Positions 1 to 9,035 are shown, counted from the first letter of the stretch. The stretch: 64,000 bases of DNA from an uncultured Blautia sp. (GCF_947654165.1 NZ_CANTKB010000014.1:1-64000), one strand, 5' to 3'. Program-made: numbers and translations. The notes: generated by a model not told the origin, from the letters alone.

Positions 1-1
1 A

Positions 2-937
2 GGTACTATAAGGAATAGGATTAAATTTATTTATGGTTTTGACCCCAACATCATATTAATTTTATTGATTATAATTTTAATAAGCATATTGGTAAGCTAT
101 GAGCGGCAGGTACGGGATATCTGCCGCCAACTTCGTTTTCTGAAAGAACAGGAAACCAATATGCTCATTACAAAAGAAATAAACTGGGGGCATACGGGAG
201 AACTTGTGAGGCTTTTAAATGAACTGCTTCAGAAACAAAAAAAAGAGCAGGCAGAGTATCTTCGCAAGGAACAGATGATTGCAGACACTTATACCAATCT
301 CTCTCATGATATCAGGACACCACTGACTTCCCTGGATGGATATTTCCAGCTTCTTGAACACGCCGAGAAAGAAGAGGAGAGGCAGCGTTATCTTGGAATC
401 ATACAGGAACGCACTGTAAGCCTGAAAGAAATGCTGGAAGAATTATTTACTTATACCAAATTACAAAATGAGACCTATGAATTAAAGTTGGAGCCGGTAA
501 ATGTTGGACAGGTTTTAAAAGAAACCATGTTTTCTTATTACGACAACTGGGTGAGCCGTGGAATCACACCCAAATTTAATCTTACAGACACACCTGTAGT
601 AATACAGGGAAATGCCCAGGCATTGCGAAGAGTAATCCAGAATATTATAAAAAATGTCCTGGATCATGGAAACAAAGAAATTGAGGTATGCCTTACAAAA
701 CAAGGGGAGAGAATGAAACTGGTGTTTCGCAATCAGATGGAAGAAGGGGAAGAAATAGAAGTATCCAGGGTATTTGACCGCTTCTATAAAGCAGATCAGG
801 CCAGGAGTAAAAGTTCTACAGGACTGGGGCTTTCCATTGCAAAGGGATTTGTGCTGAAAATGAAGGGAGATATCAGAGCAGAACAAAAAGACGAGTGGTT
901 TGAGATTCTGATAGAATTTTCATGTGTTCCAGAATGA
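2..937 (+). CDS. Sensor histidine kinase, 5' end cut by window
   Basis: The frame is open to the left edge, so the N-terminus and true start lie outside the window. What remains is one transmembrane helix (about nt 35-100), a linker helix, a HisKA domain whose phospho-acceptor His lies in SHDIRTPLTS (nt 305), and a C-terminal HATPase domain with N-box (NIIKNVLDHG), F-box (FDRFYKADQ) and G-box (TGLGLSIAKG). It should autophosphorylate from ATP and pass phosphate to a response regulator, presumably encoded just upstream. The ligand cannot be inferred. The next gene has its own strong promoter, so the operon ends here. Confidence 0.9.
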   Translation, partial: GTIRNRIKFIYGFDPNIILILLIIILISILVSYERQVRDICRQLRFLKEQETNMLITKEINWGHTGELVRLLNELLQKQKKEQAEYLRKEQMIADTYTNLSHDIRTPLTSLDGYFQLLEHAEKEEERQRYLGIIQERTVSLKEMLEELFTYTKLQNETYELKLEPVNVGQVLKETMFSYYDNWVSRGITPKFNLTDTPVVIQGNAQALRRVIQNIIKNVLDHGNKEIEVCLTKQGERMKLVFRNQMEEGEEIEVSRVFDRFYKADQARSKSSTGLGLSIAKGFVLKMKGDIRAEQKDEWFEILIEFSCVPE

Positions 938-988
938 TCTAAATGGATAGAAAATGGAAATAAAATGGAAAAAATAAGTGAAAAAGGA

Positions 989-1017
989 TTGAGAATGGAA
1001 AACTAATATGCTATAAT
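989..1017 (+). promoter_or_regulatory. SigmaA promoter of the HTH-Uma2 gene
   Basis: TTGAGA at 989-994 and TATAAT at 1012-1017 are 17 bp apart, with an extended -10 TG at 1009-1010. Transcription would start near 1024, about 40 nt before the start codon at 1063. Confidence 0.75.
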
Positions 1018-1062
1018 ATCCACATCAAAACAGACGGGTAAATGTTGAAAGGGGATGGGAAT

Positions 1063-1842
1063 ATGAATCTGGAACAGATGAAGGAACGAAAACGGGAGCT
1101 TGGATATACTTATGAACAGATTGCAGAGCTTTCCGGTGTGCCCCTTGGAACCGTGCAAAAGGTATTCAGTGGTGCAACAGCATCACCCAGATATGATACG
1201 CTGTGTGCATTGGAGCAGGTTTTTCAGAAAAAGGAAGCAATTTTTGTCAAAGAGGCTGCTGCGGTTTATGGAGTAAAAAAGCAGGGAGAATATACGGTAG
1301 AGGATTACCGTGCTTTGCCGGAGGATCAGAGGATGGAACTGATTGACGGTGTACTCTATGATATGGCAGCTCCCACAGGGATTCATCAGGTGGTAGGAGG
1401 AGAAATTTATGCTGTATTACGAGGATATATCAGAAGCAGGAAAGGGCACTGCCTTCCCATGTATTCTCCTATTGATGTACAGCTAGACGGCGATGACAAA
1501 ACCATTGTACAGCCAGATGTCCTGGTATTGTGCGACGCCGGCAGATTGTCTGGAAATACGATTTTGGGAGCACCGGATTTGGTTGTGGAGGTATTATCAA
1601 AAGCCACCAGAAAAAAAGATATGTTTGTGAAACTGAACAAATATATGAATGCAGGCGTGAAGGAATACTGGATGGTGGATTTCGAGAAAATGAAAGTGAT
1701 TGTCTATGATTTTTTACACGAAAATTATCCGGTCATTTATGGAATTCATGATGTGGTTCCTGTTGGGATTTTTGAGGGAGAATGCCAGATTGATTTTGGA
1801 GAAATATATGAATATTTAAAATCATTTGGTCTGATGGAATGA
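1063..1842 (+). CDS. Uma2-family protein with N-terminal HTH domain
   Basis: About 259 residues. The first ~60 form a Cro/C1-type helix-turn-helix (YTYEQIAELSGVPLGTVQKV). From about residue 85 follows a Uma2 (DUF820) domain of the PD-(D/E)XK nuclease fold: RMELIDG, QPDVLVLCD, APDLVVEVLS, then YMNAGVKEYWMVD. Uma2 domains are predicted nucleases but substrates are mostly unknown. I chose ATG 1063, preceded by AAAGGGGATGGG, over ATG 1042. It is a single-gene unit with its own promoter and a terminator shared with the convergent MATE gene. HTH plus nuclease suggests sequence-directed binding or self-regulation; that is inference. Confidence 0.85.
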   Translation: MNLEQMKERKRELGYTYEQIAELSGVPLGTVQKVFSGATASPRYDTLCALEQVFQKKEAIFVKEAAAVYGVKKQGEYTVEDYRALPEDQRMELIDGVLYDMAAPTGIHQVVGGEIYAVLRGYIRSRKGHCLPMYSPIDVQLDGDDKTIVQPDVLVLCDAGRLSGNTILGAPDLVVEVLSKATRKKDMFVKLNKYMNAGVKEYWMVDFEKMKVIVYDFLHENYPVIYGIHDVVPVGIFEGECQIDFGEIYEYLKSFGLME

Positions 1843-1847
1843 AAGAA

Positions 1848-1896
1848 AAAGCACTGTGGTATTTCGTATATTACGGAAAACCCACAGTGCTTTTTT
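1848..1896. terminator. Bidirectional intrinsic terminator
   Basis: AAAGCACTGTGG (1848-1859) pairs with CCACAGTGCTTT (1882-1893). A-rich DNA on the left and a T-run on the right let it serve both the Uma2 gene and the convergent MATE gene. Confidence 0.85.
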
Positions 1897-1905
1897 AAAT
1901 AGATT

Positions 1906-3264
1906 CTATTGTTCCTGTTTTTCCAGGCCGTGTATCCAGTCTGATTTAAGAAAATAAAGCAGAAATACAATGGAACTTAACGTCCAGGTAATAGGGTAAG
2001 CCCAGAAGATCACACGGATATCAGGAATAAAATGCACCGTTACTGTGATATAGGTGACACGGATGATGCACCAGCATATCAGCATAACAAACATAGGTAC
2101 CGTGGATTTTCCGGCACCTCGAAGGATTCCAGCCATACAGTGTGAGAACGCCAGAAGAAAATAAAACAGGGAAGCTGTATGAGCCTGGGCAATGCCATAG
2201 GACAGAACTTCCGGTGTATTGTTAAATGCTGCGATCAAATAAGGGGCAAAGGTGTAAATGACTACGCCTACCAGTTCTGCTGTGACCACAGAACAGATGA
2301 CCCCGAAAACAGCACCTTTTTTAGCACGATCGTATTCTTTTGCCCCCAGGTTCTGACTGATAAAAGTGGTAAGAGCCAGTGCAAAGCAGGTAATAGGAAG
2401 AAAGGCGAAGCCTTCGATCTTACTGTAGGATCCACATCCTGCTACCGCCATCTGGCCGAATTTATTGATATTGGACTGCACCACCACGTTGGCCAGAGAA
2501 ATAATAGAATTCTGAAGCCCTGCCGGGAGACCGTTAGAGATGATCTGCTTTAACAGCAAAGAATCCAGACGGAGCTTAGACAGATAAATCCGGTATTCCT
2601 TTGGACCACGAAGAAGATGAAGGAAACACAGCAGAGCACTTAAACACTGAGAAATCACTGTTGCCAGTGCGGCTGCACCTACACCGAAATGGAATCCTGC
2701 TACCAGGATAAGATCCAGAGCGATATTGGTCACAGAGGAGATGATCAGGTACATCAGTGGATGTCGGCTGTCTCCTACCGCCTGGAGGATTCCTACCAGA
2801 AAGTTGTACATGACAAAAGCCAGAGAACCGCAGAAGTAAATGCGGAAATAGGTTACCGAATTTGGCAGTACTTCCGGAGGAGTACCCATCAGAATCAGAA
2901 TCTGAGGAGCTGCAATGACACCTACAAAGGTGAGTGCAATACCACAGAAAAATCCAAGGGTAATGATGGTGTGAATAGCACGCTGTACCAAATCAAATTT
3001 TTTGGCACCGAAATACCGGGCTACAACGACTCCTGCTCCTACCGCAAGTCCGTTGAAAAATCCAACCATCAGAAAAATCAAATTCCCGGAGGAACTGACA
3101 GCAGCCAGGGCACTGCTGCCGAGAAAGTTTCCTACGATCAGGGAATCTGCAGTATTGTAAAGCTGCTGAAAGAGATTTCCTAAAAATAAAGGGATGGCAA
3201 AGGCTATGATCTTTTTCCAGATAGGACCCTTCGTCATAAGTGTTGCTGAAGATGAAGTACTCAC
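1906..3264 (-). CDS. MATE family efflux transporter
   Basis: 452 residues, about 12 membrane helices in two MatE repeats, the usual MATE length. Typical features include the N-terminal IIAFAIPLFLGNLFQQLY, NTADSLIVG and the loop VARYFGAKK, matched in the second half by ISQNLGAKEYDRAKKG. MATE proteins export cationic drugs or metabolites with a Na+ or H+ gradient; substrate not predictable. I chose the GTG start at 3264, which overlaps the stop of the upstream aldo/keto reductase (GTGA overlap) and sits behind AGAGGTG. The longer frame upstream would run into that gene. Translation is therefore coupled to the reductase. Confidence 0.92.
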   Translation of the reverse strand: MSTSSSATLMTKGPIWKKIIAFAIPLFLGNLFQQLYNTADSLIVGNFLGSSALAAVSSSGNLIFLMVGFFNGLAVGAGVVVARYFGAKKFDLVQRAIHTIITLGFFCGIALTFVGVIAAPQILILMGTPPEVLPNSVTYFRIYFCGSLAFVMYNFLVGILQAVGDSRHPLMYLIISSVTNIALDLILVAGFHFGVGAAALATVISQCLSALLCFLHLLRGPKEYRIYLSKLRLDSLLLKQIISNGLPAGLQNSIISLANVVVQSNINKFGQMAVAGCGSYSKIEGFAFLPITCFALALTTFISQNLGAKEYDRAKKGAVFGVICSVVTAELVGVVIYTFAPYLIAAFNNTPEVLSYGIAQAHTASLFYFLLAFSHCMAGILRGAGKSTVPMFVMLICWCIIRVTYITVTVHFIPDIRVIFWAYPITWTLSSIVFLLYFLKSDWIHGLEKQEQ

Positions 3265-4403
3265 AGATTCTGCACCTCTTTTAATGCATATAATTCCTTT
3301 GCCGCTGTTTCCAGATTTTCCCGGATGGAAATAGACTGAGGACATACGGTTTCACATTTTCCGCATTTCTGGCACTGATCTGCCCGGGCAGATACATCCA
3401 GTTCCTGGAAAAAGGCTTGTCTTGTCTTTTCTTTATTTCCATACATGGAGAAATCATTCCAGATGCGGAAATTTTTCGGAATATCTACCCCGAACGGACA
3501 TGGCATACAGTAAGCACATCCGGTACATCCGTTTTTGGTACGCTTTTTGATATTTTCCGCTACCTGGGAGACTATAGCAGATTCTTCTTCTGTGAGCGGT
3601 TCAAAGTTTCCAAAGGTATGTAAATTATCTTCTACCTGTTCCATAGTGGACATACCGCTTAAAACCACTTTTACATTTGGTTTGCTTGCTACCCAGCGAA
3701 GAGCCCAGGAGGAAATACTGCTGTCCGGGCGGGCATTAAAAAACGGTGTTGTGACATCTTCAGGAAGCTGTGCCAGAGAACCACCCTTCACAGGTTCCAT
3801 GATGACCAGAGGGATACCAAGTTTTTCAGTGAGAGCATAACCTCTGTCACCGGCCTGAATCTCTGTGTCTACATAATTATACTGAATCTGACAGAAATCC
3901 CATGGACGATAGGAAGCAATGGTTTCAAATACTTCATATTCGTCGTGGAAAGAAAAACCAAAATAGCGAATCTTGCCTTGTGCTTTCATTTCTTCAAAAT
4001 AAGGGATCAATCCAAGGTCCAGAACCGTCTGCCATTTTTCCTTGTCCAGACAGTGAAGCAGATAGAAATCCACATAATCTACCTGGAGGCGGTCAAGCTG
4101 TTCCTGAAATAAACGTTTTGCGTCATCCAGTGTTTTTACATTCCAAATGGGAAGTTTGGTAGCCAGAAAAAAGTCTTCCCGATGATATTTTTTCAGTACA
4201 CGTCCAAGGAACGGTTCGCTGTCTCCATTGTGATAGGGATAAGCAGTGTCTATGTAAGTTACCCCTGCAGCGATGGCAGTGTCCAGCATTTTTTCTGCTT
4301 CAGGTTCACAGATAGAGCCGTCTTCGTTTAAAGGAAAACGCATACAGCCAAAGCCCAGAAGAGAGGGGGAAACCCCAAGTTTTTCAAAGTTACGATATTC
4401 CAT
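3261..4403 (-). CDS. Aldo/keto reductase with C-terminal 4Fe-4S domain
   Basis: 380 residues. An aldo/keto reductase TIM barrel (about 1-280) shows the family's DTAYPYHNGDSE, ATKLPIW and LLHCLDKE segments, carrying the Asp, Tyr, Lys and His of the usual tetrad. The C-terminal ~100 residues have two cysteine clusters, CTGCAYCMPCPFGVD and CQKCGKCETVCP, as in ferredoxin-type extensions common in anaerobic clostridial homologues. It likely reduces a carbonyl with nicotinamide or Fe-S electrons; substrate unknown. AGGAGGT (complement of 4411-4417) sets the ATG. An extended -10 TGCTAAAAT (complement of 4469-4477) may be its promoter, with a weak -35. Confidence 0.93.
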   Translation of the reverse strand: MEYRNFEKLGVSPSLLGFGCMRFPLNEDGSICEPEAEKMLDTAIAAGVTYIDTAYPYHNGDSEPFLGRVLKKYHREDFFLATKLPIWNVKTLDDAKRLFQEQLDRLQVDYVDFYLLHCLDKEKWQTVLDLGLIPYFEEMKAQGKIRYFGFSFHDEYEVFETIASYRPWDFCQIQYNYVDTEIQAGDRGYALTEKLGIPLVIMEPVKGGSLAQLPEDVTTPFFNARPDSSISSWALRWVASKPNVKVVLSGMSTMEQVEDNLHTFGNFEPLTEEESAIVSQVAENIKKRTKNGCTGCAYCMPCPFGVDIPKNFRIWNDFSMYGNKEKTRQAFFQELDVSARADQCQKCGKCETVCPQSISIRENLETAAKELYALKEVQNL

Positions 4404-4507
4404 AAGTCAAACCTCCTAATGCGATTGAAATTTTGTCTGCCGATGAAAAGCACAGACATTCTGTATTTATTTTAGCATTGTATGGGAAAAACTTACAGTA
4501 TTATTTT

Positions 4508-4567
4508 AAAAAAAAGAAATTGCTGTACAAGGCAGAACAGAAAAATTCTGACCGCCCTGCAAGCAAT
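4508..4567 (-). terminator. Terminator of the cotJ operon
   Basis: Read on the minus strand, ATTGCT...AGCAAT (4562-4567 with 4519-4524) closes a long hairpin with internal GCAGGGC/GCCTTGT and CAGAA/TTCTG pairing, followed by TTCTTTTTTTT. It lies just after cotJC and separates it from the aldo/keto reductase. Confidence 0.8.
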
Positions 4568-4578
4568 CTTTTTTAGAA

Positions 4579-5211
4579 TTATTTGTTGCTGCAATCTTTA
4601 CAGGTTGCCATACAAGGCATATCGAAACCTGGGTTGAATGCGTAGAAGTTTTTGGAATTCAGATCCTCCTGGACTGCTCTTAAAACTTCACCGAAACGCT
4701 GGAAGTGTACGATTTCCCGCATACGGAGGAAACGGATAGGTTCGATGATATCCGGGTCATCAATGAGACGGAGAATATTGTCGTAGGTAGTTCTGGCTTT
4801 TTGTTCTGCTGCCATATCTTCGAATAAATCAGTGATAGGATCGCCCTTGGACTGAAATTCGCAGGCATTGAACGGAATTCCTCCTGCGGCCTGAGGCCAT
4901 ACTCCTACGGTATGATCTACATAGTAAGGGGCAAATCCGGATTTTTCGATTTCTTCCATGGAAAGATTTCTGGTAAGCTGATGGACAATAGCTCCGATCA
5001 TTTCTAAGTGGGCTAATTCTTCAGTACCAATATCTGTCAATGTTCCCATGGCGACCCGGTTGGTCATGGCAAAACGTTGAGACAGATATCGCATGGAAGC
5101 TCCCATTTCACCGTCGGGGCCGCCATATTGACTGATGATCACCTGGGCGGCTCTGGCATCCGGTTTCTTAATGTTTACCGGAAACTGAAGTCTTTTTTCA
5201 TAATTCCACAT
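4579..5211 (-). CDS. cotJC: Spore coat protein CotJC, manganese-catalase fold
   Basis: 210 residues of the ferritin-like Mn-catalase family, shorter than true Mn-catalases and typical of CotJC. Metal-site helices are recognisable: EELAHLEMIG and REIVHFQRFGE. The C-terminus ends in a small Cys cluster (MATCKDCSNK). CotJC is a coat component; catalase activity is possible but unproven here. AAGGAGGA lies 9 bases before the ATG. The gene follows cotJB after 3 bases and ends the operon. Confidence 0.95.
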   Translation of the reverse strand: MWNYEKRLQFPVNIKKPDARAAQVIISQYGGPDGEMGASMRYLSQRFAMTNRVAMGTLTDIGTEELAHLEMIGAIVHQLTRNLSMEEIEKSGFAPYYVDHTVGVWPQAAGGIPFNACEFQSKGDPITDLFEDMAAEQKARTTYDNILRLIDDPDIIEPIRFLRMREIVHFQRFGEVLRAVQEDLNSKNFYAFNPGFDMPCMATCKDCSNK

Positions 5212-5214
5212 AAC

Positions 5215-5493
5215 TTAACATCCTCCTTCCCATGGCCATGGCTGCATGATCCAGTCCCATCTGCGGCTGCAGTCTTCCAGTGCAGTGTCGACAGTGAGAG
5301 GACCGTACTGTGCGGCATATTCCATCAATGCACGGTTTCTGGCTTCTGAGTGTTCCTTTAAGCTGGAAAGAGCCTCTTCATTTTCCGGGTGCGTGTCAAG
5401 AAAAAGGGTAAGTTCTACAACTGCAAAACTTATTTCGTTAATTCGTTTCAGAAGTTCCTCTTTGGAACAGGAACGATTGTTTTGATTCAACAT
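5215..5493 (-). CDS. cotJB: Spore coat protein CotJB
   Basis: 92 residues, matching CotJB: FAVVELTLFLDTHPENEEAL and the C-terminal WPWEGGC. The frame is open further upstream, but ATG 5493 is 6-7 bases after GAGGTGG and overlaps the end of cotJA, so it is preferred over 5499 or 5568. CotJB is needed with CotJA and CotJC for assembly of this coat module in Bacillus; the role here is inferred from homology. Confidence 0.93.
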   Translation of the reverse strand: MLNQNNRSCSKEELLKRINEISFAVVELTLFLDTHPENEEALSSLKEHSEARNRALMEYAAQYGPLTVDTALEDCSRRWDWIMQPWPWEGGC

Positions 5494-5744
5494 CTGCATC
5501 CACCTCGCTTTCCACAGAATGGTTTGCAAAGTTCTGGGAAAATAGTGCCCATCTGCAGTCCTTTGCAAAGGGCAAACGTGTTGGAAAAGTGCTGCATAGG
5601 CACATAAGCCATAGTCAGCGGCAAATGGTCAGCATGTTTATAGATATCCATGTCTTCGATCTTGTCACAGCAGCCGCATTTGGTTTCTCTGGGCTGTATG
5701 CGGCAGGAGCGTGACATCATCTGATTCCTTCCATAATATTCCAT
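5487..5744 (-). CDS. cotJA: Spore coat-associated protein CotJA
   Basis: 85 residues. The C-terminal half has the CotJA signature LPLTMAYVPMQHFSN and LQMGTIFPELCKPF. The N-terminus is Cys-rich (CGCC), with more Cys at the end (CGKRGGCRC), unlike Bacillus CotJA. The start is uncertain: ATG 5744 has a weak ribosome site, while the MM pair about 24 bases downstream follows GGAAGGA. First gene of the operon. I found no convincing SigE or SigK promoter in 5745-5900. Confidence 0.88.
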   Translation of the reverse strand: MEYYGRNQMMSRSCRIQPRETKCGCCDKIEDMDIYKHADHLPLTMAYVPMQHFSNTFALCKGLQMGTIFPELCKPFCGKRGGCRC

Positions 5745-5769
5745 ATTTTCTATACCTTTCTGATTTTAC

Positions 5770-5791
5770 GGCGGTATGATTCTATACTGCC
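5770..5791. repeat. Imperfect inverted repeat between cotJA and GDPD gene
   Basis: GGCGGTAT (5770-5777) and ATACTGCC (5784-5791) form 8-bp arms with one mismatch around GATTCT, in the divergent intergenic region. It could be an operator for cotJ; there is no further support. Confidence 0.3.
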
Positions 5792-5853
5792 TGGTTACAC
5801 TACTATTTTATGGAAAAAAGAATAATTGGTGAAAAGATTCCTGTTTTCTGCCC

Positions 5854-5882
5854 TTGCATGGAAAGAAAAGTTTCTGTAAAAT
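5854..5882 (+). promoter_or_regulatory. SigmaA promoter of the GDPD-SEDS pair
   Basis: TTGCAT (5854-5859), 17-bp spacer, TAAAAT (5877-5882), about 45 bases before the ATG at 5934. Confidence 0.6.
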
Positions 5883-5933
5883 AAGACTGGCTGATGGATT
5901 ACAGAGAAGACAGGAGAGACAGGCGGTTTATAC

Positions 5934-7754
5934 ATGAGAGAGAGTTTGAAAAAAACATGGATGGTCATAAAATATAATATGGGAAGTCTTCTGCTGTTTG
6001 AAACAGGATACCGGATTGCCGTGTTTTTTCTGGTAATGCAGCTTGTTCATGCAGCCGTGGAGTTTTCTTTGAAACAACAGAAATTCAGCTATCTGACAGC
6101 AGAGAATTATGGGGAATTTCTGGCAAGTCCTTTGTCAATACTGCTTTTTACAGGAATTTTGCTGTTGATTTTACTTTTCTTTTTGATTGAAGTTTCTGCA
6201 TTACTGGTAGGATTCAGATATTCTTATCAGAGAAGAAAGCTATATGCCAGCGATTTCCTGATTTTAGGTGTCAAGAGAACGGTTTCTTTCTTGCGGCACA
6301 GTAAGATATCCTGGATTTTCTGTGCTGCATTGTCAGCACCTTTTCTTACACTGTATTTTATGGCAAGGGAGATTTCTTATATCCGTGTGCTGGAATACAC
6401 GGCAAGACAGATTTATAAGGCAGTACAGCCACCGTTCTTGCTGTATTTGGGAGTTGCGGTAATCTTAGTCATCTCATTTCTTTTTGTATTTGCATTGCCG
6501 TATTGTATTCTTGCAAAAAAGAAGAGCTGGAGAGGAATACGGGCAGGAATCAGATTATTGTGCCGAGTGTGGAAAAAAGTGCTTTTTGGTTTCCTGATTC
6601 TCCATGGAATCATGCTTGTTTTTATTGCTTTGATCTATTTCCTTGCCATGGCCTGTATGACAGCCGTGGTATCTGTAAGCGGTGCCGGTACAGGAGTAGT
6701 GAGCAGGGTATTGATTTACAGCAGTTATATTGAAATGTCTCTTGGGATTTTTGCAGGAGCTGTTCAGATGATAGGGAGTGTGGCGTTTGTCTCTGTAATT
6801 TTTGCGAGATTTCGAGTGCCTCAAAGCGAGGAAGTTTCTGTCTATGAACTTATGAAACAATATGCGTGGTATTCCAAGCTGGGGAGAAGAAAGATTGCAG
6901 CGGTTCTGACAACAGTATTCATTATGGCAGAGGGAGGTTATCTGGCGGGATTGGCTGCTTCCCATGACAATTCTGTGGAAACATTGATGGGAGATATGGA
7001 GATCACGGCACACAGAGGCGGTGCCAGAAAAGCACCGGAAAACACAATCAGTGCTTTGGAATATTCCATAGAGTGCGGTGCTGATTTTGCAGAAATCGAT
7101 GTGCAGGAAACCAAGGACGGAGAATTGATCTTGCTTCATGATGATTCTTTGAAAAGGACAGCCGGAGTGAGTAAAAATGTGTGGGAAATGAACCTTGTAC
7201 AAATCAGAAAGCTGGATGCAGGAACCAGTTTTCATAAGCGGTTTCGTGGAGAAAAAATCCCCACACTGGAAGAAGTTCTGAAATTTTGCAAAGGAAAGCT
7301 GGACTTAAATATAGAGATTAAGTATAATGGTAAAAATAAGGGTATTGTAAATAAAGTGGTCCGTACAATCCGAAAGGCAGGTTTTCAGGAACATTGCGTT
7401 GTTACATCCATGAACTATAGTTTCCTGGAACAGATAAAAAAATCAGCACCGGAAATCCGTACAGGTTATATTATGACTATGACGTATGGAAGTATTTCCA
7501 GAGTATCAGCAGCGGATTTTTTCAGTGTAAAATACACATATGTGGATGAGGACTTTGTTCAGGAAGCACATGCCCTTGGAAAAGAAGTGCATGCCTGGAC
7601 AGTGAATTATAAGGGAGATGCAAGGCGGATGATAGACATGGGTGTTGACAATATGATTACCGACGATCCGGTCATGGTCCGCAAGGTGCAGAAGCAGGAA
7701 AGCGGAACTCCGGAAGGTTATCTGGAACTGTTAAGCTATGCACTTGGAATATAG
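5934..7754 (+). CDS. Membrane-anchored glycerophosphodiester phosphodiesterase
   Basis: 606 residues. The first ~340 hold several membrane helices (the GDPD membrane domain found in Firmicutes), followed by an extracytoplasmic GDPD catalytic domain: TAHRGGARKAPENT, ADFAEIDVQETKDG, LLHDDSLKRTAG, then LNIEIKYN and the C-terminal VHAWTVN and DNMITDDP. These supply the catalytic His pair and metal-binding Glu/Asp of the family. It should cleave glycerophosphodiesters to an alcohol and glycerol phosphate; with this anchor, lipid or teichoic-acid turnover is likely. The gene is 13 bases upstream of a SEDS gene, pointing to an envelope role. Confidence 0.93.
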   Translation: MRESLKKTWMVIKYNMGSLLLFETGYRIAVFFLVMQLVHAAVEFSLKQQKFSYLTAENYGEFLASPLSILLFTGILLLILLFFLIEVSALLVGFRYSYQRRKLYASDFLILGVKRTVSFLRHSKISWIFCAALSAPFLTLYFMAREISYIRVLEYTARQIYKAVQPPFLLYLGVAVILVISFLFVFALPYCILAKKKSWRGIRAGIRLLCRVWKKVLFGFLILHGIMLVFIALIYFLAMACMTAVVSVSGAGTGVVSRVLIYSSYIEMSLGIFAGAVQMIGSVAFVSVIFARFRVPQSEEVSVYELMKQYAWYSKLGRRKIAAVLTTVFIMAEGGYLAGLAASHDNSVETLMGDMEITAHRGGARKAPENTISALEYSIECGADFAEIDVQETKDGELILLHDDSLKRTAGVSKNVWEMNLVQIRKLDAGTSFHKRFRGEKIPTLEEVLKFCKGKLDLNIEIKYNGKNKGIVNKVVRTIRKAGFQEHCVVTSMNYSFLEQIKKSAPEIRTGYIMTMTYGSISRVSAADFFSVKYTYVDEDFVQEAHALGKEVHAWTVNYKGDARRMIDMGVDNMITDDPVMVRKVQKQESGTPEGYLELLSYALGI

Positions 7755-7767
7755 CAGGAGGATAAAA

Positions 7768-8946
7768 ATGGCAAAAAAGAAGAATAGAGCAGGACAAAAA
7801 TCCCAGTATTTCGATTATAATCTGATTGCTGCGGTAATTTTGCTGACCTGTTTTGGTCTGGTCATGCTTTATAGCACCAGTGCCTATACTTCACAGATAA
7901 AGTATGGAAATGATATGAACTTTTTCGCTAAACAGGCGATCATTAGTGTAGCGAGTATTATCATTGCTTTGGGGATTTCTTTGTTTGATTACCATTTGCT
8001 GTATTATATCAGTGGATTTATCTACTGGTTTTCTTTGATTTTGATGGCTTTGGTAAAGTACACCCCTCTTGGGGTAGAGGTAAATGGTGCAAAGCGGTGG
8101 CTTAGGCTTGGAACCGAAGTATTACAGTTCCAGCCAGCCGAGGTGGCGAAAATTGCAGCGATTGCCTTTATTCCCTGTCTGATCATGAAGATGGGAAAAG
8201 AAGTAGCCACAAGAGCAGGCTTCTGGAAGCTGGTGGCCTACGGGGCAGGGCTGGCATTTGCAGCTTTTTATTTCACGGAAAACCTAAGTACAGCGATTAT
8301 TATTGCCGGCATTACTGCACTGATGATTTTTGTTGCCCATCCGAATCAGCGGCTGTTTATACGCATTGCCATTCTTGGCGGCATTGCCATCATTCTTTTG
8401 CGGATTATCCTCCAGGTGACACTGGGAGAGATGGTGCAGGATATGAACAATGTGGACAGTTTCCGTCTGGAGCGTGTGCTGGTATGGCTGAATCCACAGA
8501 AGTACTCTTCTGAGGGAGGATACCAGATCATGCAGGCATTGTATGCAATCGGAAGTGGGGGATTTTTCGGAAAAGGTCTTGGAAACAGTGTGCAGAAGCT
8601 GGGGCCTGTACCTGAAGCACAGAACGATATGATTTTTTCCATTGTATGTGAAGAGCTTGGAGTGTTTGGCGGTCTGATTGTAATCGGGCTGTTTGGATAT
8701 CTTTTGTACCGTCTGTTTTTTATTGCACAGAACGCACCTGATTTCTATGGTTCCTTGATGGTAAGTGGTATTATGATACATATTGCCCTTCAGGTTATCC
8801 TGAATATCTGTGTAGTTTTGAACTGGATTCCAACCACAGGTATTACCCTTCCGTTTGTCAGCTACGGAGGTACGTCCATCTTGTTCCTGATGGCAGAAAT
8901 GGGGATTGCCCTTAGTGTGTCAAGGCGGATTAAATTTACAAAATAA
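7768..8946 (+). CDS. SEDS family protein (FtsW/RodA/SpoVE type)
   Basis: 392 residues with about ten membrane helices. SEDS motifs include LVMLYSTSAY, KRWLRLGTEVLQFQPAE, AQNDMIFSIVCEELG and GITLPFVSYGGTS. SEDS proteins polymerise lipid II with a class B PBP; no PBP gene is adjacent, so FtsW, RodA or SpoVE cannot be told apart. ATG 7768 follows AGGAGGAT and is preferred over the longer frame that overlaps the GDPD gene. In the loop normally containing P-x-x-D-P-x-G, this protein reads NPQKYSSEGGYQ and lacks an Asp at the aligned position. Confidence 0.92.
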   Translation: MAKKKNRAGQKSQYFDYNLIAAVILLTCFGLVMLYSTSAYTSQIKYGNDMNFFAKQAIISVASIIIALGISLFDYHLLYYISGFIYWFSLILMALVKYTPLGVEVNGAKRWLRLGTEVLQFQPAEVAKIAAIAFIPCLIMKMGKEVATRAGFWKLVAYGAGLAFAAFYFTENLSTAIIIAGITALMIFVAHPNQRLFIRIAILGGIAIILLRIILQVTLGEMVQDMNNVDSFRLERVLVWLNPQKYSSEGGYQIMQALYAIGSGGFFGKGLGNSVQKLGPVPEAQNDMIFSIVCEELGVFGGLIVIGLFGYLLYRLFFIAQNAPDFYGSLMVSGIMIHIALQVILNICVVLNWIPTTGITLPFVSYGGTSILFLMAEMGIALSVSRRIKFTK

Positions 8947-8951
8947 AAGGG

Positions 8952-8980
8952 TTGACAAACAGAAGAAAAGAAGATATACT
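8952..8980 (+). promoter_or_regulatory. Strong SigmaA promoter of acpP
   Basis: TTGACA (8952-8957), 17-bp spacer and TATACT (8975-8980). It starts six bases after the SEDS stop codon and should drive acpP independently. Confidence 0.85.
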
Positions 8981-9035
8981 TTGAACATCAAAATAATATA
9001 AGTTAATCATGTATTTTATTTAAAGGAGATATGAA

